The notes under the pieces: generated by a model | Seen by the model: only the letters and a program-made list of their open reading frames with translations | What the model was told of the DNA's origin: nothing | The model's database searches: none | Part shown: positions 57,948 to 64,000 of the stretch, piece by piece | Layout: the number at the start of each line of letters is the position of its first letter | How positions within the stretch are numbered: position 1 is the stretch's first letter | Made by a program: the position numbers and the translations under genes | Source of the DNA: an uncultured Colwellia sp. | GTDB lineage: Bacteria > Pseudomonadota > Gammaproteobacteria > Enterobacterales > Alteromonadaceae | Assembly: GCA_913058395.1 (NCBI GenBank) | Contig: CAJXQI010000022.1 | Location: 17,449-81,448 of the forward strand | Direction: 5' to 3' | DNA: 64,000 nucleotides

Positions 57948-58098
57948 TATTGTCTCTATTCTATTGGAATTTGCTGTCAAAAAAATTGCTTGCTGATAGT
58001 TTGCCGTAGCAGCAATAAACTAACAAGCTTTGTACTTAAATTAATGCCTTAATAGTGGCATTATACCCACATATTGAAATGAAAAAAGAGGTTTACTT

Positions 58099-58431
58099 GT
58101 GACAAATAAAGTCTCCACTGAAGTACAAAATGAAGCTTTACGTATTGCCAAAGGTACCCAGAAAAAAGGCCAAACCAAAGAGCAAACAAAATTGATTGCT
58201 CAAGGCATTGAAAAGGGCATTAGTGAATACAAAAAGCAGCAAAAAATTAAAGCACGGGAACGTGATAAGCAACGTAAGAAAAGCTTGTCTGCTAATGCTA
58301 ACTCAGCAACAACTGATACACAGGTATTGGCAAGTAATAATTCGGCAGATTTATCACGTCGATTAAGTGTTTTTTCAATGCTACCTTGGTTATTGTTGTT
58401 GGCAAGTTGGGCATATTTTCTGGTTAATTAG
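58099..58431 (+). CDS. DUF2956 family protein
   Basis: A 110-residue protein: basic, helical N-terminus (VSTEVQNEALRIAKGTQKKG, QTKEQTKLIAQGIEKGISEY, KQQKIKARERDKQRKK), a linker and one C-terminal helix (VFSMLPWLLLLASWAYFLV). This is the DUF2956 pattern, common in gammaproteobacteria, function unknown. GTG start with AGAGG upstream. Confidence 0.88.
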   Translation: MTNKVSTEVQNEALRIAKGTQKKGQTKEQTKLIAQGIEKGISEYKKQQKIKARERDKQRKKSLSANANSATTDTQVLASNNSADLSRRLSVFSMLPWLLLLASWAYFLVN

Positions 58432-58451
58432 TTCTGGAAAATTAGCTGTTC

Positions 58452-59378
58452 TTAGCGAGCTGCTAAGTGAACTCCTGCAATCATACAGCGAATTGAACCA
58501 CCAGCGAGTTCAATTGTACTGACATCAATGGGTACTAGCTGCGCACTTTGTTTTATTAGTTTCTTTTGTTCAGTGGTTAAAGCCTTATAAGCGGTTTTTG
58601 ATAATGCTAAGACACGTCCATTACTTCCTTGTAATTCAATGGCATTGCCACAAAATTTATTTATTTGTGATTCTGTTAAGGCAATGACTTTTCTGCCAGA
58701 GCTTTTAAAGCGCTGTATTATTTCACTTCGTCTTGCGGAGTTTGAAATCATTTCTGGCGCTAATAATACGAACTCGCTGGCAATACACATTAAAACATTA
58801 GTATGGTAAACACTTTCTCCTGCTTGGTTACTGGCATCAAACAGCATTGGTTCATAATTGAAATGGGTACAAAAACGCTCTAATGCGAGTGAATTAGCTC
58901 TGTTAGATTGCACTGCGTATGCAACACGGTCTAAATGATCTAAAACCATTGCGCCAGTACCTTCCAAGTAAATATTGTCATGCTCAAGTCCTGAGTAGTC
59001 GACTATATCTTGTACGCGGTAGTTAATTTTCAATTGTTCAATAATATCGCTACGCCTTTCTAAACGTCTGTTTTGTGCATACATAGGATAAATAGCTATG
59101 TGGCCACCACTATGAGTTGAAAACCAATTATTTGGAAATACAGAGTCAGGTGTTTCTGTTCCCTCATCTTCAAATAAATGCACCTTGATACCATAACTTG
59201 TCAAGATTATTTGGGCTTGGCTAATCTCTTGGTAAGCCGTTTTTGCAATCACCTCAGGTGTTGCTATTAGTTGAGATGTTTGAAAACTATTGTCTGCTTG
59301 AGTTTGTGGATTAGGATAAAAATGATGTGGCCTGATCATCACTACACTATGAGGTGCTTGGGGATTGATAATGCTCAA
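58452..59378 (-). CDS. ctlX: Arginine deiminase-related protein, CtlX-like
   Basis: A 308-residue guanidino-modifying-enzyme family protein: HSVVMIRPHHFYPNPQTQAD, DSVFPNNWFSTHSGGHIAIY, LEGTGAMVLDHLDRVAYAV, YHTNVLMCIA and the closing GGSIRCMIAGVHL with the catalytic Cys. This pattern is that of citrulline utilisation hydrolase CtlX and close relatives. It is divergent from an Lrp/AsnC regulator, a common arrangement for amino-acid catabolic genes. Confidence 0.85.
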   Translation of the reverse strand: MSIINPQAPHSVVMIRPHHFYPNPQTQADNSFQTSQLIATPEVIAKTAYQEISQAQIILTSYGIKVHLFEDEGTETPDSVFPNNWFSTHSGGHIAIYPMYAQNRRLERRSDIIEQLKINYRVQDIVDYSGLEHDNIYLEGTGAMVLDHLDRVAYAVQSNRANSLALERFCTHFNYEPMLFDASNQAGESVYHTNVLMCIASEFVLLAPEMISNSARRSEIIQRFKSSGRKVIALTESQINKFCGNAIELQGSNGRVLALSKTAYKALTTEQKKLIKQSAQLVPIDVSTIELAGGSIRCMIAGVHLAAR

Positions 59379-59442
59379 AATGATATTCCAGAAAAGTGAA
59401 TTTAAACGATGTTAATAGTGTAGATTTTATTTTTGCTAGTTA

Positions 59443-59483
59443 AAATGTCACTATTACTGACATTTGTGATTAATTTTTATCAC
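59443..59483. promoter_or_regulatory. Two palindromes between ctlX and the Lrp-type regulator
   Basis: AAATGTCA (59443-59450) and TGACATTT (59458-59465) form a perfect inverted repeat with 7-base centre; immediately next GTGAT (59466-59470) and ATCAC (59479-59483) form another. They lie before the regulator's start and are likely Lrp-type operators for both genes. Confidence 0.55.
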
Positions 59484-59505
59484 TTTGTATAGTTGAGTTG
59501 GCAAT

Positions 59506-59952
59506 ATGACAAATTTAACCATAAGACCTTATCTTCATGATCATCTTGATCAGCAATTAATTTCGTTACTGCGAGAAGATGGTCGGGCTTCCATTTCTAA
59601 ACTCTCAGAGCAGTTGAAAGTGTCTCGCGGTACCGTACAGAACAGAATTGATCGTTTAGTGTCCTCAGGTGCTATTTTAGGTTTTACTGTAAGGGCTCAT
59701 GAGGCACTTGAAGCTGGCGCGATTAAGGCCGTTATGATGATTGAAGTTGTCGGTCGTTCTACCGCACAGGTGATCAAAACATTAAAGGGTTTACCACAAC
59801 TTGTTAAGTTACATACCACCAATGGTTCGTGGGACTTAGTAGCTGAGTTACAAACCAGTAACTTAATTGAATTTGACCATGTATTAGCGCAAGTACGAAT
59901 GATTGAAGGAGTTCTAAATAGCGAAACCAGTATTTTACTGACTTCTGCTTAA
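59506..59952 (+). CDS. Lrp/AsnC family transcriptional regulator
   Basis: A 148-residue regulator: N-terminal HTH (LDQQLISLLREDGRASISKL, SEQLKVSRGTVQNRIDRLV) and a C-terminal AsnC ligand domain (AVMMIEVVGRSTAQVIKTLK, LHTTNGSWDLVAELQT). Divergent from ctlX, which it probably controls in response to an amino acid such as arginine, citrulline or ornithine. Confidence 0.9.
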   Translation: MTNLTIRPYLHDHLDQQLISLLREDGRASISKLSEQLKVSRGTVQNRIDRLVSSGAILGFTVRAHEALEAGAIKAVMMIEVVGRSTAQVIKTLKGLPQLVKLHTTNGSWDLVAELQTSNLIEFDHVLAQVRMIEGVLNSETSILLTSA

Positions 59953-59973
59953 TGCTGTGGGTTTACTACAGGT

Positions 59974-61401
59974 TTAATATTCAAAACGAACCCTAATCCA
60001 AGCATTGCTATTGTCTTGATGCTGACCGAAAAATGAATAATCATCTTTACCAAAAAACAGGTTAGCGCCAGTGCTAAATAGCCATTGGTCATTATAGCGG
60101 TAATCAATACTTGGTTTAAGATAGGCATCGTGATCGGTTGGTGAGTAGAAACTAAATAATGAGTAAGTTAAGGTTTGTTGTTTTGCTCGGTAGGTCAAGC
60201 GCATAGTTAACAGTTGTCGATTTTCATCAACAAGTTGTTCTGGTGTTAAGCTGTTGTTGGCTAGTGCTTGGTAGTCTTTAGTACGCTCTAAGTAATACTG
60301 TACGCTAGCAGTAAAGTTTTTCGCCAATTCTCGTTCGTAGCCAACTAGTACTCTGTGTTGACCATTGGCAATATTACTTTTGTTTCCCGTCGAATTCTCT
60401 ATGCTGTTATAACTACTATATTCGAAATTGAAAATACCGCCAGCATAGGCGGTTAAAGCACTAAAGCCCCATGAGTTTAACTTTGGGAAGTAACCTTGGC
60501 TTTGCTGCTGTTGGCTATTTACGGCTTGGTAATTCAATATGTCGCTTTCTGTAATCACTTCGCTGCCAGTTGGTGTCGGCCAAAAGCCTTGATAGCCATA
60601 AAGAGATACTTCCACATCTTTGATGCGAGTATTGAGTCGTGCAGACCATTGTGATTTATGAGTTTTGTTGACGGGAAATGCTTCGCTAGGCGCAACAATT
60701 TGCTGCATTTTCGGAGAATAAAATGAAAAACGTTCACCGGTAATATAATTATCAGGAGTGAAGTCAGGTGTCCATACTAAGGTGAAATTGACCTTATCGA
60801 AATACCAGTTGGTTCTTATGCTATCCGAAGGTGCTTTTAAATATTCGTCGGCTCGGCCAGAGAAAAATGATTGCCAATCTTTAGCAAATAAATCATTAAG
60901 GAATAGGTAATCACCCGTTCCCCAGGTTAATACTTGTCGCCCAACTTTCACGTCAACAAAGCTAAGAGGGCTGGCGGAAATATTTAATTCTCGAGTATGC
61001 CAAATTGCTTTAGCTAAAACCGCATCGTAATAGCTGTCTACTTTGCCATTTAACTCAAAGAGCTGATGACTATAATTAATATTAAATCGTGCTCTAAGCT
61101 CATTTATCGTAGCAAAATTTTTAACGACATTATCTTTTAAAAATTGTCCGTAGGCTGCTTCAACAAACCCGGTTAACTGCCACGGTGATGAAACTTGTTC
61201 TTCATCACTCCAGTCGTCTGCCCAATCATCGTCTTCGTTATCGTTCCAAGTTTGTTCAACGCCAGTTTCTTGCTGTTTAGCTTCACTAACGGTAAGTAAT
61301 TTATTTGCATGGCTAGTTGCCAAGACAATATTGGAATTAAAAGTAATAACGAACAACAGTATTGTGGCTATTCGCATGGGTGAATTAAGTAAAGAAAACA
61401 T
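59974..61401 (-). CDS. Outer-membrane beta-barrel protein with acidic N-terminal segment
   Basis: A protein of about 475 residues with a signal (MRIATILLFVITFNSNIVLA), a very acidic stretch (WNDNEDDDWADDWSDEE) and then a long run of amphipathic strands ending in an aromatic (WIRVRFEY), as in large outer-membrane barrels. LSFVDVKVGRQVLTWGTGDY is reminiscent of DUF1302-like barrels. It is the last gene of a three-gene unit with a LolA-like protein (9 bases upstream) and an RND exporter. The start may be ATG 61401 or 61377. Confidence 0.78.
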   Translation of the reverse strand: MFSLLNSPMRIATILLFVITFNSNIVLATSHANKLLTVSEAKQQETGVEQTWNDNEDDDWADDWSDEEQVSSPWQLTGFVEAAYGQFLKDNVVKNFATINELRARFNINYSHQLFELNGKVDSYYDAVLAKAIWHTRELNISASPLSFVDVKVGRQVLTWGTGDYLFLNDLFAKDWQSFFSGRADEYLKAPSDSIRTNWYFDKVNFTLVWTPDFTPDNYITGERFSFYSPKMQQIVAPSEAFPVNKTHKSQWSARLNTRIKDVEVSLYGYQGFWPTPTGSEVITESDILNYQAVNSQQQQSQGYFPKLNSWGFSALTAYAGGIFNFEYSSYNSIENSTGNKSNIANGQHRVLVGYERELAKNFTASVQYYLERTKDYQALANNSLTPEQLVDENRQLLTMRLTYRAKQQTLTYSLFSFYSPTDHDAYLKPSIDYRYNDQWLFSTGANLFFGKDDYSFFGQHQDNSNAWIRVRFEY

Positions 61402-61410
61402 ACTCAAATT

Positions 61411-62250
61411 TTATTTTAACCAAGCTTTAGGCGGCGTACGCATGCTACGTTCGCTAAAAATATTGCTCGGTAAGCCAACATCATATTTCACTTTGCGAAA
61501 CTGCATCTCGGTATAACTGTTGTTGCTGAGATCTGTTATGCGAGATTTCATCACGGTTGGAATGCCGCCAATGTTTTTAACCTTAAGTACCGTCATTTTG
61601 CGCACGGCTTGTTGGCTTTGATTAAAATAAATACTTTCTATCGGTAAAAAATTACTCTTACTAATAGTCACAGTGTAAGAACTAAACTCGACACTTTGTT
61701 TATCTTTAGGTACAGCGTTAATTACGTAATTGTCGTTATCTTCACTTATTAAGGTAAAGCTATCTTCATTAGGGTTACGGCCTGATACGTCTTCATAGAA
61801 AAAATGTGAGCCAACAAAAGAGGTACGTTTATCACCGGCAGAAATACGTTTAACCAAATCTAATGCGGGTAAATAAAGCCAGCGATTATCGTCTTGCTCA
61901 ACATGCTTTTCAACGCGAAAAACAGTGTCTTTTACATTGCTTGGGCGTGAGAAAAACACCAGCATATTTTGATCACCAAGATCCTTTTCATCTTGGCGTA
62001 AAATAATAAATTGACGCATTTGCTTCTTGCCATTTTCATCAACAATAATCATGCGAGCTTGTGCGCTGCCATCGTCACCAGCGTAGTAGGATGCAAGGTT
62101 AGACTTGGCGATTATTTCACTGGTGCTAAGCTGTTTTACGGGTTCCTGCGCTGGTAAATTGCTACTGAATATCAGAGCTACCAGCAAGCTAAATAATTTA
62201 CTGCTCTTAACAATATTTAATTTCTGAAGTTTGGTAAAAATATGCTTCAT
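61411..62250 (-). CDS. LolA-like outer membrane lipoprotein-sorting protein
   Basis: A 279-residue periplasmic protein. After a signal (KLFSLLVALIFSSNLPAQ) it shows the DUF/LolA-like half-barrel pattern: SEIIAKSNLASYYAGDDGSA, MLVFFSRPSNVKDTVFRVEK, DDNRWLYLPALDLVKRISAG, RTSFVGSHFFYEDVSGRNPN. Such proteins sit beside MMPL/RND exporters and are thought to carry a lipid. ATG 62250 has AAGGA 8 bases upstream. Confidence 0.85.
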   Translation of the reverse strand: MKHIFTKLQKLNIVKSSKLFSLLVALIFSSNLPAQEPVKQLSTSEIIAKSNLASYYAGDDGSAQARMIIVDENGKKQMRQFIILRQDEKDLGDQNMLVFFSRPSNVKDTVFRVEKHVEQDDNRWLYLPALDLVKRISAGDKRTSFVGSHFFYEDVSGRNPNEDSFTLISEDNDNYVINAVPKDKQSVEFSSYTVTISKSNFLPIESIYFNQSQQAVRKMTVLKVKNIGGIPTVMKSRITDLSNNSYTEMQFRKVKYDVGLPSNIFSERSMRTPPKAWLK

Positions 62251-62303
62251 CAAATTTATCCTTTTAACTCTTACTGTCAAAACTTATCTCAAAGTGGTGT
62301 TAG

Positions 62304-64000
62304 CTAAACTGAGCTGACTTTATTCGTGTTTTTGTTTAATAAAGTCAGCAGTGCAGGTAATAAAACTAAGGTGACTAATGCTGACATCACCATAATACTG
62401 GCTAAGAAAAAGCCAACAGTAATGTAGGGCATTAACGGTGATAATAATAACGGCGTGAAGCCTATAGCGATAACAATAGCGTTGCGGCTGATGGCGCGAC
62501 TAGGCTCTTGAAACATAGCCGTAAGCGCTTGGCTTAAACTCTTGTATTCCTTTTCAAGTTCACGAACCCTTTGAATAAAGTGGATAGCAAAATCAATTGA
62601 AAGCCCTAATGTTAGCGCTGATAGCACAGCAATAGGCATATCATAAGCTTTACCAAACCAACCAATAAGTCCGTAAATCATGGTAATGGTAAATGTTAGC
62701 GGTAGCATGGCTAATATGCCGTACTTTATCGATCTAAAAAGTATCATCATCATTAAAAACACCACAACAAATGAAGAGAGCAAACTGTCGATCATGCCGC
62801 TGACCATAGCATCTTGCCAAACAACATTAAGGTAAGACTTTCCTGCCCACTGATACTCAACATTGGCTGGTGGTGGGTTGTTACTAATATATGCTTCAAC
62901 CCAGCTCACCACTTTTGTCATATGTTGGTTATCACCGCTGGTCATTTGTAGCCAGAGTAAGGTTTTTTGATAATCTGGACTAACAAAGTGCCATAAATCT
63001 TGTGGGCGATGTGAAGATTGAAACTGTAGTAAAGTTTGTGCTACGCCATTGCTGCTATTCGGAATAGCAAAATCTATCTCATCACCAGAATTAAGTTCAC
63101 GGTTAACGGTACGGACAATATCAACTAGGCTATTTACTTTGCCGACGTCGCCATTTTCAACCAATGTCGTTTGTAAGTTGGCTAGCCAATTAAGCATTTT
63201 AGGATTAGTAAACACCTGTTTAGCTGATAATGCTTGTTCGCCAATATTATAAAGTTGCTCTAGCCAAGCTTGTTCAGAATCATCAGCTTCAAAACGTATG
63301 TCATCTAGGGAAATTAATAATTCTTGAGTGAAAAATGCTTGGGCGCTTGTTGCATCCATTGTTGTTGAAACAAGCTTAGCTTGTTGCCAATTTGCTAACA
63401 ATTCAGCAATTGCTGACTTAGTTGAACCTGCATCTTGACTCGTAAGAAGCTGCTCAAAATTTAGCAGCGCTTTGCTTTCATCGTTTTTATTATTGTTAAA
63501 CACCAACCAAGCGTCATACGTGCCAGCAAAATGCTGATTAAGCGCTTTATCTGCAATGCGTATTTCGTGATCCGCTTTAAACCAATTAACTGGGTTATCG
63601 TTGATTTCAATACGGGTAATGCCTTCAATGCTTAATGTAAATAAAGCGATGAAAGTAATTAGAATTATTTTGACGCGTTTAACGGAAAAAATGCCGAGCT
63701 TTTCCAAACTTTTTGCTAAACGGCCTTTTTGCTCCATGCGTTGTAAGGCGCGTTGCAAGTTAGCTAAGGTTTCAGGCTTCATACGTGCAATATAAGCTGG
63801 AATGTAGGTAATGGTAAGAACAAAGGCCAATAATATGCCGGTACCAATAAAGGCGCCGAACACTTTTACTGGCGGAATAGGAGTAAGCATTAAGGAGTAA
63901 AAGCCGACGGCTGAGGTGATTGACGTAAACAGCATAGGTTTATATAAATGCGCCATCACTTTTTTCACAGTATCAGAGGCGTTGTCGCCAGCTTTATAGC
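62304..64000 (-). CDS. RND/MMPL superfamily exporter (5' partial)
   Basis: The minus-strand frame is open to the window edge, so the N-terminal part is missing; the GTG at 63968 is only an internal codon. About 565 codons are visible: a first helical block (MLFTSITSAVGFYSLMLTPI, FIGTGILLAFVLTITYIPAY), a periplasmic domain, and a second block with LTLGLSIDFAIHFIQRVREL and TVGFFLASIMVMSALVTLVL. It resembles the MMPL/patched-like exporters that pair with LolA-like proteins for lipid transport. First gene of the visible operon. Confidence 0.88.
   Translation of the reverse strand, partial: YKAGDNASDTVKKVMAHLYKPMLFTSITSAVGFYSLMLTPIPPVKVFGAFIGTGILLAFVLTITYIPAYIARMKPETLANLQRALQRMEQKGRLAKSLEKLGIFSVKRVKIILITFIALFTLSIEGITRIEINDNPVNWFKADHEIRIADKALNQHFAGTYDAWLVFNNNKNDESKALLNFEQLLTSQDAGSTKSAIAELLANWQQAKLVSTTMDATSAQAFFTQELLISLDDIRFEADDSEQAWLEQLYNIGEQALSAKQVFTNPKMLNWLANLQTTLVENGDVGKVNSLVDIVRTVNRELNSGDEIDFAIPNSSNGVAQTLLQFQSSHRPQDLWHFVSPDYQKTLLWLQMTSGDNQHMTKVVSWVEAYISNNPPPANVEYQWAGKSYLNVVWQDAMVSGMIDSLLSSFVVVFLMMMILFRSIKYGILAMLPLTFTITMIYGLIGWFGKAYDMPIAVLSALTLGLSIDFAIHFIQRVRELEKEYKSLSQALTAMFQEPSRAISRNAIVIAIGFTPLLLSPLMPYITVGFFLASIMVMSALVTLVLLPALLTLLNKNTNKVSSV

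Overview
The window reads as a chromosomal segment of a low-GC marine gammaproteobacterium of the order Alteromonadales, most like Colwellia/Thalassotalea (Colwelliaceae). This placement is an inference from AT-rich composition, housekeeping proteins of gammaproteobacterial type (RluF, UvrA, YajR, FadH, PssA, SSB, AnmK, MepM, MtnN, dimeric dUTPase, DUF2956, RraB-like) and their gene order. I see no tRNA, rRNA, CRISPR array, prophage or complete insertion sequence. Genes run at both edges: an amidohydrolase enters at the left and an RND/MMPL exporter leaves at the right.

Layout. 1-7.3 kb: a TolB-like/amidohydrolase protein, a DUF523/DUF1722 protein, an acetyltransferase, a GFA protein, a formyltransferase whose last codons lie in a 231-bp MITE-like element, an exported alpha/beta hydrolase with no ATG/GTG/TTG start, a YkgJ protein and two small proteins. 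7.4-10.5 kb: a BaeS/BaeR two-component pair, a DUF3291 protein and a 59-residue lipoprotein. 10.5-17.6 kb: FMN reductase with pirin, RluF, a spermidine-synthase-like system split into a membrane protein and an exported domain, and UvrA. 18-30 kb: YajR, a Gre-like factor, FadH behind a FadR-type site, a chemotaxis receptor, PssA, a 646-residue orphan membrane protein, a 2OG oxygenase, a thioesterase and SSB. 30-34.4 kb: a MocR-type regulator, then alternative oxidase followed by NorE-, NorF- and a small membrane protein, with an FNR/DNR-type box in front of norE. 34.6-42.3 kb: GltS with a K+ channel, small proteins, YfcH, AnmK-MepM and TyrS.

42.5-50.9 kb is the clearest functional block: a clade I nitrous oxide reductase locus nosR-nosZ-nosD-nosF-nosY-nosL. 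nosR has an FNR/DNR-type box, a well-placed -10 and a 17-bp palindrome over the predicted start site. Downstream of nosZ there are three decayed tandem copies of its own 3' end, the part coding the CuA ligand loop. nosD then has its own perfect CRP-type site. Together with AOX and NorEF the window points to a facultative respirer coping with low oxygen and nitrogen oxides; the catalytic NO and nitrite reductases are not here.

51-64 kb: DUF4136 lipoprotein and partner, an RraB-like protein, a small outer-membrane barrel, a TRIC-type channel, rhodanese, a CobD/CbiB-like protein with MtnN, DUF2726, dUTPase, DUF2956, CtlX divergent from an Lrp/AsnC regulator with palindromes between them, and a three-gene envelope cluster (RND exporter, LolA-like protein, outer-membrane barrel).
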